From assembly GCA_934700385.1 (NCBI GenBank), contig CAKUXO010000024.1:1-21570 (forward strand): a stretch of DNA of 21,570 nucleotides, written 5' to 3'. Positions 6,117 through 13,465 of this stretch are shown piece by piece. The DNA comes from an uncultured Candidatus Melainabacteria bacterium (GTDB lineage Bacteria; Cyanobacteriota; Vampirovibrionia; Gastranaerophilales; Gastranaerophilaceae). A program made the position numbers and the translations under genes. Numbering within the stretch: position 1 is the stretch's first letter; each line of letters begins with the position of its first letter. Under the pieces are notes generated by a model. It was given only the letters and a program-made list of their open reading frames with translations. It did no database searches and was not told where the DNA came from.

Positions 6117-6745
6117 TAATTACTCCTTTTTTTATTTCTTTTTTGGTTATCGTTTTGACCTTTATATTTTGAATAAGATAAACTTGAATAGTTTATTTGT
6201 TCTTCATCAAATCTTTGTTTAAGGCTTGGAATATTGCTTTTTAAATAATTTTCAACTTCAAGTGACCCTGGGATAAAATGTGTTTGAATTTTTCCTTTTG
6301 AATCAAGTTTTAAAATAACTGTCACATCTTCATCAAAATCAAGCCTTATGGGCTTTTTAGTGTCATAAGAAGTTTTAATCATATTCAACAGGGAATTTGT
6401 AACATTCATTTTCCCTGTATCATTTGAAAGATTAATTTTATCATCTTCAACGCTATAGTTAATTATTCCTTGATTATTTAATAAATTTACAAAGAAAATA
6501 GCGTCATTTACCCCAATTTTATCAGCATCAATATCAAATTCAGAACCAAAATCTAATGAAAGAAATTTTTCATTTAAGGCTTCGTCAAAAGAAAGCTCTT
6601 TTTTAGGGTGAATTAAATCTTCTAAAATTTCAAGAAGATTAATTTTAGCACTAAAAAAGTCGTTTGTTTTAGAAGAAATATACTCTTGCTCTTCTAGTGG
6701 CTCTTTTTTATTTACATTTTCAATTGTCTGTGTGCTGATTTGCAT
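6116..6745 (-). CDS. FliK-like flagellar hook-length control protein (short)
   Basis: The C-terminal half (about residues 135-195) resembles the FliK C-terminal domain: a paired-strand segment (IRLDFDEDVTVILKLDSKGK, then IQTHFIP), a helix LEVENYLKSNIPSLKQRFDE and a final strand INYSSLSY. In FliK this domain switches the export gate from rod/hook to filament substrates. At 209 residues the protein is short, with an acidic N-terminal part and no long Pro/Gln-rich ruler region. The tail is basic (NQKRNKKRSN). Position between fliJ and a rod gene, with overlaps of 26 and 1 bases, supports the call. Similarity is structural in style rather than by a strict motif, so another flagellar chaperone-like protein remains possible. 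Confidence 0.55.
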   Translation of the reverse strand: MQISTQTIENVNKKEPLEEQEYISSKTNDFFSAKINLLEILEDLIHPKKELSFDEALNEKFLSLDFGSEFDIDADKIGVNDAIFFVNLLNNQGIINYSVEDDKINLSNDTGKMNVTNSLLNMIKTSYDTKKPIRLDFDEDVTVILKLDSKGKIQTHFIPGSLEVENYLKSNIPSLKQRFDEEQINYSSLSYSKYKGQNDNQKRNKKRSN

Positions 6746-7220
6746 TGTTTTGTTTTTCTAATAGTTCCATTAATTCTTGTTCTTCTTTTTGCTCTCTATT
6801 TTTAATAAAGAATTTTTGAGAGCCAATTTCATTAAGCTCTTTTAGCTCAAGCGCTTTTTGTTCTTTAACATATTCTTCTTTTTTATTTTCTTTATGTTTT
6901 TCTAAAACATTAACCTCTTGTTCTTTTATTTGGAGAATTTCTTTTTCTTTATTCAAATTTTCAATTGCTTTTTGCTTTTCATCATTTAATTTTTTATCTT
7001 CTTCCCAAAGATGTTTAATGAATTTATCATATTGATCATACATCATTGGGTCTGCTTGGCGCATTTGGGAACTTAAATTTTCAATTTGTTTTAAATTTTC
7101 AACTATCAAAAGTTCAATTCGATGAACTTCCTCTTGTGCTTCGATTACAACTTGAAGCTGTTCTTCTTTTTTTCTTATTCTTATTTCTAAAATTTTTTGT
7201 AATCTATAAACAAAAGGCAT
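6720..7220 (-). CDS. fliJ: Flagellar export apparatus protein FliJ
   Basis: FliJ is the soluble coiled-coil stalk of the flagellar export ATPase FliI and also handles chaperones. The 166-residue protein starts with the family pattern MPFVYRLQKILEIRIRKKEE and is almost entirely charged coiled coil to the end, with no Cys or globular domain. It is first in a four-gene minus-strand operon. The start is fixed by the family N-terminus and by an in-frame stop shortly upstream, yet the nearest ribosome site (GGAG) lies about 17 bases away, which is unusually far. No fliI is in the window, so the export genes are dispersed. Confidence 0.8.
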   Translation of the reverse strand: MPFVYRLQKILEIRIRKKEEQLQVVIEAQEEVHRIELLIVENLKQIENLSSQMRQADPMMYDQYDKFIKHLWEEDKKLNDEKQKAIENLNKEKEILQIKEQEVNVLEKHKENKKEEYVKEQKALELKELNEIGSQKFFIKNREQKEEQELMELLEKQNNANQHTDN

Positions 7221-7271
7221 TTTTGATTTTTGATACTCTCCTTTTTTAATTTACGGAAGAATATGTTTTTT

Positions 7272-7298
7272 ATTTAATAAAAATTTTTGTTAAGTCAA
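7272..7298 (-). promoter_or_regulatory. Possible fliJ operon promoter
   Basis: On the minus strand, TTGACT (7298-7293) is a good -35; TTAAAT (7277-7272) is a fair -10 at a short 15-base spacing. It is the best candidate in the divergent region. Confidence 0.35.
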
Positions 7299-7339
7299 AA
7301 AAATCAATTAAATATATGATTTTATTTGTTTAAAATATA

Positions 7340-7348
7340 GCCGATAAT
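7340..7348 (+). promoter_or_regulatory. GCCGATAA -10-like motif before the secreted protein-fliL-fliN genes
   Basis: GCCGATAA (7340-7347) equals the sigma-28 flagellar -10 consensus, but the matching -35 (TAAA) is not at the right distance. GATAAT (7343-7348) is also a near sigma-70 -10. Either would place the start within a few bases of the ATG at 7358, which has no ribosome site, so the message may be nearly leaderless. Confidence 0.35.
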
Positions 7349-7357
7349 TTTATTATC

Positions 7358-8299
7358 ATGAGGAAAGTTATAAGAAAAAGTGTATATATTTTATTTGTTT
7401 CTATAATCTTTTGTCTAAATTGTTTTGGTTTAGAAAAAATAGGAATAATCTCAGACACCCTTTTAACAGATGTAACTTATTATAACGCATATTTTAGAAC
7501 TCCTGAATTTTTCTTGCAGGATATCCGTTCTGAACTAGATAAAAGAGGGGTTTACACCGTTCCGCCTGATGGTTCTCGATATGCCCTTAAAAAACTTGGT
7601 TTAAGGCAATATGACCTTGAGGCACTTCAAGGCTTATCGCAAGGATATAACATAGATTATCCTTTCTTAAAAAGAATAGCTAGAAGCATTGGTGTCAAGA
7701 AAATGATTGTTTTAACAATGGGAATGGATATTCAAAGAGATTTTCTTAAAAACACAGCTTGGAATATTTTTAATGTTTCAGGAATGGACACAGTTAACCC
7801 AACCCACAGAGTCAGCGTTTTTGTAACTTTTGTTGATGTTGAAAAAGAACAGGTTTTATGGGAAAGCATTTACGCTAAGAACATAAGAAATAATAAATTT
7901 AAAAATCTTGATACCACAATTTCAAATAATTATGAGGGTATGTTAAGATTAAAAGAATATTCAAGATATATAAGCCCAGACATCGCTTATAACGTTAAAA
8001 TGAAGATGTTAAATCCTAATTTTGTTGAACCACCAACTGCTATTACAAAAAGCAACGTAAAACAATATGTTAAAGATAAACACAACATTGGCGTTAAAAA
8101 AGAACTATCTGAAATAGATAGACAAAAATGGGACACAGATAAACTTAAAAATGATACAAAAGAAAATATAATAGAATTTTCAAACGCTACAAAAGAAACA
8201 ACAATCAAAGCCGCAAACAAAACAAAATCAGGAGTTAAAAGACTTTCTGAAAAAACAAAAAATGGCTTTAACATAGTAAAAAACAAATTTAAAAAATAA
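7358..8299 (+). CDS. Secreted protein of unknown function upstream of fliL
   Basis: This 313-residue protein has a basic start (MRKVIRKS) and a hydrophobic signal to about residue 24 (FCLNCFG, then LEK). The mature part up to about residue 190 looks like a mixed alpha/beta domain: KIGIISDTLL, an SELDKRGVYTVPP segment, IGVKKMIVLTMGMD, and VSVFVTFVDVEKEQVLWES. This resembles TolB/CsgG-type periplasmic domains that build a value from organism-specific helices. The similarity is by style only. The C-terminal 90 residues are Lys/Asn-rich and probably extended. Only 11 bases separate it from fliL, so a flagellar envelope role (for example ring or motor accessory, FlgT/FlgP-like) is a reasonable guess but unproven. 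Confidence 0.7.
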   Translation: MRKVIRKSVYILFVSIIFCLNCFGLEKIGIISDTLLTDVTYYNAYFRTPEFFLQDIRSELDKRGVYTVPPDGSRYALKKLGLRQYDLEALQGLSQGYNIDYPFLKRIARSIGVKKMIVLTMGMDIQRDFLKNTAWNIFNVSGMDTVNPTHRVSVFVTFVDVEKEQVLWESIYAKNIRNNKFKNLDTTISNNYEGMLRLKEYSRYISPDIAYNVKMKMLNPNFVEPPTAITKSNVKQYVKDKHNIGVKKELSEIDRQKWDTDKLKNDTKENIIEFSNATKETTIKAANKTKSGVKRLSEKTKNGFNIVKNKFKK

Positions 8300-8310
8300 T
8301 CGGAGGAAAA

Positions 8311-8931
8311 ATGGCAAAACCTGTTAATGAAAAAGATGATAAAAATCCTAATAATAAAAAACCCTTTGAACTTAATCCTAATACCATGATGGCAATTAAT
8401 AGCGTTGCTATGGTTATTGTGCTTATAATTTCAATGGCAATTATGTATCTTCTTTTAGAAAATTCATTCAATAAAAAATTGGCTAAATTAGCCCCAACAG
8501 AAGAACAAACAGATGACAGCGAAATTGAAGAAACTCGCCAAGAGGGAATTTTATTAGACCTTGGTGAATTTGTTTTAAATTTAGCAGATTCAAACCCAAG
8601 AAGATATTTAAAAGCAGGAGTTGCGATGGAATTATCTAAAACAGAAGAAGAAATTGCAGCAATTGAAGGTGGTGCTCCTCAAAAAGCGTCCGGTCATGGT
8701 GAAAGCGCAGCTGTTGACCCTAATAGCGCCATTGTAGCAGAAATGGAAAGATATAAACCCGCTATAAGAGATGCGATTATTTCTGTATTATCTAACAAAA
8801 CTTCAGATGAATTATCTACTCCAACAGGAAAAGAAATTGCAAAAGAAGAAATCCTTGAAATGGTAAATAACATCTTCGAGGGTCAAAGAGAAGTTATGAG
8901 AGTAAGTTTTGGACAATTTATAATTCAATAG
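8311..8931 (+). CDS. fliL: Flagellar basal body-associated protein FliL
   Basis: FliL is a single-span inner-membrane protein that surrounds and supports the flagellar stator. Of 206 residues, the first 25 are cytoplasmic and charged, one membrane helix lies at about 27-49 (MAINSVAMVIVLIISMAIMY), and the periplasmic domain follows. Family marks are LDLGEFVLNLADSNPRRYLK, then YKPAIRDAIISVLSNKTSDE and the final VMRVSFGQFIIQ. A Gly/Ala/His-rich loop (about 120-137) is inserted between the first strands. GGAGG lies just before the ATG. fliN follows after seven bases. Confidence 0.93.
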   Translation: MAKPVNEKDDKNPNNKKPFELNPNTMMAINSVAMVIVLIISMAIMYLLLENSFNKKLAKLAPTEEQTDDSEIEETRQEGILLDLGEFVLNLADSNPRRYLKAGVAMELSKTEEEIAAIEGGAPQKASGHGESAAVDPNSAIVAEMERYKPAIRDAIISVLSNKTSDELSTPTGKEIAKEEILEMVNNIFEGQREVMRVSFGQFIIQ

Positions 8932-8938
8932 GTTTAAA

Positions 8939-9490
8939 ATGGAAGAAAATAATATCAATTTTAATGATAATTCTGATGAAAATTTAAAAGAAAACCCAGA
9001 AAATATTTCTGAAAATAATTCTGAAGAAATTTTATCAGAAGAAAAAATAGAAGAAACAGAAGAAATAAATAATCTTGAAGAAATTGAAAATATTGAAAAA
9101 CCAATAGAACTTCAAGAAGAAATCAAAGAACTTATTGAAGAACCTATTGCAACAGAAGAAGAACCAAAACCAGATAACAAAGTAACTGTTCGCCCGATAA
9201 AATTTCAAGAATTTGAAAATGTTGAAGTTAAACGCTCTATAAAGAAAAATTTTGATATTTTGCAAGATATTCCAATGCACATAAGTGTTGAATTAGGTAG
9301 GGCAAAATCCACGATTAAAGAGGCGATGGATTTAGAACACGGCTCAATTGTTGAACTGAATAAAATAGCAGGGGAACAAGTTGAAGTTTTTGTTAATGGA
9401 AAATATATTGCAAAAGGCGAAGTTATCGTTATAGAAGATAAATTCGGGGTAAGAATTACAAGCACAAATATTATAAAAGTTGAAAAATAA
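8939..9490 (+). CDS. fliN: Flagellar motor switch protein FliN with long acidic N-terminus
   Basis: FliN forms the C-ring at the cytoplasmic base of the motor and binds FliM/FliH. The SpoA domain (about residues 106-178) is clear: LQDIPMHISVELGRAKSTIK, HGSIVELNKIAGEQVEVFVN and GKYIAKGEVIVIEDKFGVRI. The first 80 residues are very Glu/Asn-rich, with Glu-Ile repeats that look like a flexible or coiled segment. FliN proteins often have a variable N-terminus, so this need not be odd. The gene follows fliL by seven bases (AGGTTT as a weak ribosome site) and its stop lies one base from the convergent TPR gene's stop, with no terminator between them. Confidence 0.92.
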   Translation: MEENNINFNDNSDENLKENPENISENNSEEILSEEKIEETEEINNLEEIENIEKPIELQEEIKELIEEPIATEEEPKPDNKVTVRPIKFQEFENVEVKRSIKKNFDILQDIPMHISVELGRAKSTIKEAMDLEHGSIVELNKIAGEQVEVFVNGKYIAKGEVIVIEDKFGVRITSTNIIKVEK

Positions 9491-9491
9491 C

Positions 9492-10817
9492 TTAAATTTT
9501 TTCTAAAAGTTCTTTTATTTCTTTTTGAATTAAAGAAGAATTATTCAACTTTTGCGCTTTTAAAAGATTTTCTCTAGCAATGTCATTATTATTTTCTTTT
9601 AGCTGAATTTTGGCTAAAAGTAAATAATAATAGGCATTTTGAGATTTTAAAATTGCTTGATTAGAATAATCTTTTGCCTCATTTAATTCATTATTTTGAA
9701 AACAAATTAACCCTAACAAAAATTCAACCTCACCTGATTTTGAATTTAATTGATTAGCTTTTCTTAAATATTTTGAAGCAAGGTCAAAGTTTCCTTGTTT
9801 AATCAAAGAAAAACTAAGTCCAATGTATCCTTCATAAAATTCATCATTTATATTGATTAAATTTTCAAAATATTTCTGCGCATTTTTATAATCGGATTTA
9901 TTAAGATAATAATTTCCTAGGGCATAAAGAGTTTTTTTATTGTTAAAATTCATATTATATGCCCTTTTAAGAAAGATTATTTCATCTTTTTTATTTTTTA
10001 ATTTTTCTTCTTTTGCTTTTAAAAGTAAAGTCGTTGTATTTTCTTGTCTATTTAGAAAAACAAGGCGATATAAGTTATCAAATTCTTGAAAATTTTGGGT
10101 TTTTAAATATAAATCTAAAAGAAAATTTTGGATATCGGGATTATTTTTTTCAGGATAATCTTTTAAAAAATATAAAACTTTTTCAATATCCCCCTCTAAA
10201 TAGGCTTCTTGAATAAAATCCATATACATTTTTTTATTCATTTTAGGAATTTCATTAATCCCTAATTCTTTTGCTAGGTTTGTGTTTAAAAGCTGATTAT
10301 TATAAATTACAGCATAATTAAACATTTCAACCGCTTTTTCTTTTTCGCCTTTAATTTGCGCTATTTTAGCTTTTAGAAAATAAGCACTTGAAGATTTTGG
10401 ATTGATTTTTATAATCATATCGGCGTAATAATCAGCGTCAGAATATTTACCTTCTTCAAAATAAGCGCTTGCCATATCAAAATAGTCTTCTGTGTCACCT
10501 TTTTCAAAGGAGTTATGGATTTTTTCAAAATTTTTATCTAAAATTGAAAGCTCGTAAGCCTTTTTAAAGTTTTCTTTTGCAAGATTATTTTGATTTAATT
10601 TTAAATATGTTTTTCCAAGCCAAAAAAAGCCTTCTTCATCATTAGGATTACTTTTTGTGTAATCAAGAAAATAATCTTTTGATTTTTCAAAATCAGACTT
10701 TGAAAAATTTTCAATTCCCCCATTAATTTCATATAAAAAACTTGCTTGCGCCACATTTTGAAAAACGCAAGAAAGAAAAAATATCGCTATAATTAGGAAA
10801 TATTGCCTTTTTTTCAT
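9492..10817 (-). CDS. Secreted TPR-repeat protein
   Basis: The 441-residue protein has a signal peptide (MKKRQYFLIIAIFFLSCVFQ, probable cleavage after NVAQA). The rest is tandem tetratricopeptide-like helices; clear units include EEGFFWLGKTYLKLNQNNLA, SSAYFLKAKIAQIKGEKEKA, KTLYALGNYYLNKSDYKNAQ, EGYIGLSFSLIKQGNFDLAS and VEFLLGLICFQNNELNEAKD. Such proteins act as scaffolds, often in the periplasm, for envelope assembly. The FLSC in the signal is not a good lipobox. The ATG overlaps the tmk stop (ATGA), so it is translated with tmk, although the two functions look unrelated. Partners cannot be told from sequence. Confidence 0.8.
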   Translation of the reverse strand: MKKRQYFLIIAIFFLSCVFQNVAQASFLYEINGGIENFSKSDFEKSKDYFLDYTKSNPNDEEGFFWLGKTYLKLNQNNLAKENFKKAYELSILDKNFEKIHNSFEKGDTEDYFDMASAYFEEGKYSDADYYADMIIKINPKSSSAYFLKAKIAQIKGEKEKAVEMFNYAVIYNNQLLNTNLAKELGINEIPKMNKKMYMDFIQEAYLEGDIEKVLYFLKDYPEKNNPDIQNFLLDLYLKTQNFQEFDNLYRLVFLNRQENTTTLLLKAKEEKLKNKKDEIIFLKRAYNMNFNNKKTLYALGNYYLNKSDYKNAQKYFENLININDEFYEGYIGLSFSLIKQGNFDLASKYLRKANQLNSKSGEVEFLLGLICFQNNELNEAKDYSNQAILKSQNAYYYLLLAKIQLKENNNDIARENLLKAQKLNNSSLIQKEIKELLEKI

Positions 10818-11428
10818 ATTATTTCATTTATTATTTTTTTAACTTGCTCAAAAACTTCTTCAATGCTTAAATTTGCATTAATTACTTTTATTCTTTGAGG
10901 ATATTTTTTAGCTAATTCAAGATAGCCATTTCTTACCTTTTTATGAAATTCTAATCCCTCTTTTTCAAGCCTATCTTTAGTTTCACCGAGTCTTTTTTGA
11001 GCGGTTAAAGAATCAACATCAAAAACAAATGTTAAATCGGGCTTGATATTTTTTGTTGCAATATTATTTAAAAGGTCGATTTGTTCAATGTTTCCACCTC
11101 TTGCATAACCTTGATAAGCAACTGTTGAATCAATGTGCCTATCGCAAAGCACAATTTTATTTTCATTAACATTTTTCAAAACAACTGTTTCAATGTGCTG
11201 TGCTCTATCTGCTAAATATAAAAACATTTCGCAAACATCTGAAACATAGCCGTCATAATGAAGAAGGATTTTTCTTAAACTTTTGCCGATGTCAGACCCC
11301 CCAGGTTCTAGGGTTGTAACAACCTCTCTATTTTTTTCTTGAAGATATTTTTTTAATAGTTCAATTTGAGTTGTTTTTCCGCAACCATCAGCACCTTCAA
11401 AAGTAATAAATAAACCCTTTTTCTCCAT
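10814..11428 (-). CDS. tmk: Thymidylate kinase
   Basis: It phosphorylates dTMP to dTDP with ATP, an essential step for DNA precursors. The 204-residue length is normal. The P-loop is GADGCGKT (residues 12-19), the substrate motif DRHIDSTVAYQGYARG (96 on), and the LID-type stretch KDRLEKEGLEFHKKVRNGY. One oddity: the usual REPGG reads LEPGG (40-44), losing an Arg normally present in the family. AAAGGAG precedes the ATG and an extended -10 lies upstream. It is first in an operon with the TPR gene. Confidence 0.95.
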   Translation of the reverse strand: MEKKGLFITFEGADGCGKTTQIELLKKYLQEKNREVVTTLEPGGSDIGKSLRKILLHYDGYVSDVCEMFLYLADRAQHIETVVLKNVNENKIVLCDRHIDSTVAYQGYARGGNIEQIDLLNNIATKNIKPDLTFVFDVDSLTAQKRLGETKDRLEKEGLEFHKKVRNGYLELAKKYPQRIKVINANLSIEEVFEQVKKIINEII

Positions 11429-11449
11429 TTTATAAACTCCTTTAAAAAG

Positions 11450-11458
11450 ATTATATCA
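11450..11458 (-). promoter_or_regulatory. Extended -10 promoter of tmk
   Basis: On the minus strand, TGA-TATAAT (11458-11450) lies about 22 bases before the ATG; the -35 region is poor. Confidence 0.5.
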
Positions 11459-11486
11459 TAATTAAACTTTTAAAAATCGGATTAAT

Positions 11487-11515
11487 TTGAAATTTTATTA
11501 TTTTTTAATTAAAAT
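11487..11515 (+). promoter_or_regulatory. tyrS promoter
   Basis: TTGAAA (11487-11492), a 17-base spacer and TAAAAT (11510-11515). The start near 11522 leaves a leader of about 24 bases, too short for a T-box or other riboswitch. Confidence 0.5.
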
Positions 11516-11545
11516 TTTAATTGATATATTTTAAGGACTAAAACA

Positions 11546-12760
11546 GTGGGTATTTTTGAAGAATTACAACAAAGACAATTAATCGCTCAGATAACAAATG
11601 AACAAGAAGTTAAAAACTTAATTAATTCAGGCAAAGCTAAGTTTTACATAGGTTTTGACCCAACGGCAGATTCACTTCATGTTGGGCATTTTATGGCTTT
11701 ATGCTTAATGAAAAGACTTCAAATGGCAGGAAATAAGCCCATAGTTTTAATTGGCGGCGGCACAGGACACGTTGGCGATCCATCTGGTAGAACAGATATG
11801 CGCTCAATGATGACAAAAGAAATAATTGACCATAACTGTGAATGTTTTAAAAAACAAATGGAACGTTTTATTGAATTTGGTGAAGATAAAGCGCTTATGC
11901 TTAATAACGCCGATTGGCTTTTAAAATTAAATTATATCGAACTTTTAAGAGAAGTTGGCGGCTGTTTTTCTGTTAACAATATGCTAAGAGCAGAATGTTA
12001 TAAACAAAGAATGGAAAAAGGTTTAAGCTTTTTAGAATTTAACTATATGATTATGCAGGCTTATGACTTTTACTATTTAAATTCTCACTACGATTGCAAC
12101 TTGCAATTTGGTGGGGATGATCAATGGTCTAATATGTTAGCTGGTTCTGATTTAATCAGGAAAAAAACAGGCAAAGACGCTCATTCTATGACAATTACTT
12201 TATTGTTAAATTCACAAGGCAAAAAAATGGGCAAAACCGCCTCTGGCGCCGTTTGGCTTGATAAAAATAAAACAAGCGTTTACGATTTTTATCAATATTG
12301 GAGAAATGTTGAAGACGCTGACGTTTTAAAATGTATCAGAATGTTGACTTTCTTACCTTTAGAAGAAATTGAAAAAATGGATAAATGGGAAGGAAGCGAG
12401 CTTAATAAGGCAAAAGAAATTCTTGCATTTGAATTAACAAAATTAGTTCATGGTGAAGATGAGGCCTTAAAAGCTCAAGAAGCCGCAAAAGCACTTTTTG
12501 CAGGCGGCGGGGACGATTCTAATATGCCTAAAACAAAAATCGAACTAGAAGGAGATGAAATTTCTTTAGTTGATGTTTTAGTTCAATGCAAACTAGCTTC
12601 AAGCAAAGGTGAAGCAAAAAGATTGATTTCTCAAGGCGGAATTTCACTTAACGAAGAAAAAATCACCTCTTTCGATTACAAAATTCCAACCTCACAATTA
12701 AAAGACGGAATTAAGATTAAAAAAGGCAAGAAAGTTTATCATAAGGCTTATCTTGACTAA
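11546..12760 (+). CDS. tyrS: Tyrosyl-tRNA synthetase
   Basis: It charges tRNA-Tyr with tyrosine. The 404-residue class I enzyme shows GFDPTADSLHVGH (the HIGH motif is HVGH, 45-48), GGGTGHVGDPSGR, the tyrosine-binding and tRNA region QFGGDDQWSNMLAGSDLIRK, and the KMSKS loop as KMGKT (227-231), which is usual for this TyrRS subtype. An S4 RNA-binding domain occupies about 345-404 (SSKGEAKRLISQGGISLNEE). The GTG start is supported by AAGGA eight bases upstream. The gene stands alone; the -35 of the next locus overlaps its last codons. Confidence 0.96.
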   Translation: MGIFEELQQRQLIAQITNEQEVKNLINSGKAKFYIGFDPTADSLHVGHFMALCLMKRLQMAGNKPIVLIGGGTGHVGDPSGRTDMRSMMTKEIIDHNCECFKKQMERFIEFGEDKALMLNNADWLLKLNYIELLREVGGCFSVNNMLRAECYKQRMEKGLSFLEFNYMIMQAYDFYYLNSHYDCNLQFGGDDQWSNMLAGSDLIRKKTGKDAHSMTITLLLNSQGKKMGKTASGAVWLDKNKTSVYDFYQYWRNVEDADVLKCIRMLTFLPLEEIEKMDKWEGSELNKAKEILAFELTKLVHGEDEALKAQEAAKALFAGGGDDSNMPKTKIELEGDEISLVDVLVQCKLASSKGEAKRLISQGGISLNEEKITSFDYKIPTSQLKDGIKIKKGKKVYHKAYLD

Positions 12761-12781
12761 GTGTAGTTTTTAGACTACAAT
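12753..12781 (+). promoter_or_regulatory. Promoter and operator of the toxin-antitoxin pair
   Basis: TTGACT (12753-12758, inside the end of tyrS), a 17-base spacer and TACAAT (12776-12781). The inverted repeat TGTAGT-6-ACTACA (12762-12779) fills the spacer and reaches into the -10, a good position for repression by the antitoxin. The predicted start is about at the toxin ATG (12788), and there is no ribosome site before it. Confidence 0.65.
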
Positions 12782-12787
12782 ATAAAT

Positions 12788-13108
12788 ATGAAAGAAATTC
12801 TGTATTATAAAACGGCTACAGATAAATGTCCTTACGATAATTGGTTTTACAAATTAGATAAAACATCGCAAGCCAGAATTGAAAAACGGCTTGAAAGAGT
12901 CGAAGAAGGCAATTATGGCGATTTTAAAAAACTAAACGATGATTTATCTGAACTACGTTTTACCTTTGGTGGTGGCTATAGAATTTATTTTACAGAAATA
13001 AATGACATTATAATTATTTTATTATGCGCAGGAAATAAAAATTCTCAATCTGATGATATTAAAAAAGCTAAAAAATATTTAGATGATTTAATAGAAAGGA
13101 ATAAATAA
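12788..13108 (+). CDS. RelE/HigB-type toxin (addiction module killer protein family)
   Basis: A probable ribosome-dependent mRNA endonuclease. The 106-residue protein shows the family outline: DNWFYKLDKTSQARIEKRLE, then GNYGDFKKLNDDLSELRFTF, GGGYRIYF and IIILLCAGNKNSQSDDIKKA. This is the TIGR02683-like branch of the RelE/ParE superfamily. The toxin precedes its antitoxin, as in HigBA systems, with two bases between stop and next start. The ATG has no ribosome site and the promoter predicts a leaderless message, whereas the antitoxin has a good site; this would favour antitoxin synthesis. The conserved Lys and Arg positions appear kept, so it is likely intact. Confidence 0.88.
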   Translation: MKEILYYKTATDKCPYDNWFYKLDKTSQARIEKRLERVEEGNYGDFKKLNDDLSELRFTFGGGYRIYFTEINDIIIILLCAGNKNSQSDDIKKAKKYLDDLIERNK

Positions 13109-13110
13109 CA

Positions 13111-13431
13111 ATGGAATTAAATATTGAAAAATTAAAAGAAAACACAATATCCCATAAAGAACTTTCTGAAAAACATTTTCTTGATACAGAATTTCAAAAA
13201 GAATATTTAAACCTTTCATTAGCTGAATATATTACAGATGGGGATTTTAATAAATTTTTTAAATCTTTAGAAAAAGTTATCAAAAGCAGAGAAAGCATTT
13301 CATCTTTTGCTAAAAAAGTTAATATCGATAGAACTAATTTATATACTTTGTTTAATGGTAAAAAAGTTCCAAGACTTGATACTATAGCAAAAATTTTACA
13401 AGAATTAGGCTATACAATAAAAATTGCATAA
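13111..13431 (+). CDS. HigA-like antitoxin with XRE-type helix-turn-helix
   Basis: The 106-residue partner is of the TIGR02684-like antidote family. The N-terminal third (FLDTEFQKEYLNLSLAEYIT, then DGDFNKFFKSLEKVIKSR) matches the family's pre-helix region. The helix-turn-helix follows (SISSFAKKVNIDRTNLYTLF, NGKKVPRLDTIAKILQELGY). It should neutralise the toxin and repress the pair by binding the TGTAGT/ACTACA operator upstream. AAAGGA stands well before the ATG. Its stop is followed at once by another TTGACT. Confidence 0.9.
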   Translation: MELNIEKLKENTISHKELSEKHFLDTEFQKEYLNLSLAEYITDGDFNKFFKSLEKVIKSRESISSFAKKVNIDRTNLYTLFNGKKVPRLDTIAKILQELGYTIKIA

Positions 13432-13460
13432 TTGACTATTGCTTCTATATACTTCAATAT
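13432..13460 (+). promoter_or_regulatory. Possible promoter of the lone winged-helix gene
   Basis: TTGACT (13432-13437) adjoins the antitoxin stop; CAATAT (13455-13460) lies 17 bases on. The predicted start falls at the ATG at 13466, again without a ribosome site. The -10 is weak. Confidence 0.3.
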
Positions 13461-13465
13461 TAATA

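Noticed and set aside
9035..9280. 81-codon Phe-rich minus-strand ORF.
   Set aside because: Shadow of the Glu-rich N-terminus of fliN.
10720..10817. FLSC in the TPR protein's signal peptide as a lipobox.
   Set aside because: Phe-Leu-Ser-Cys does not fit the usual Leu-Ala/Ser-Gly/Ala-Cys, and a normal cleavage site (AQA) follows.
11130..11145. DRH in Tmk as an altered DRY motif.
   Set aside because: DRH occurs in well-known enzymes of the family, so it is not unusual.
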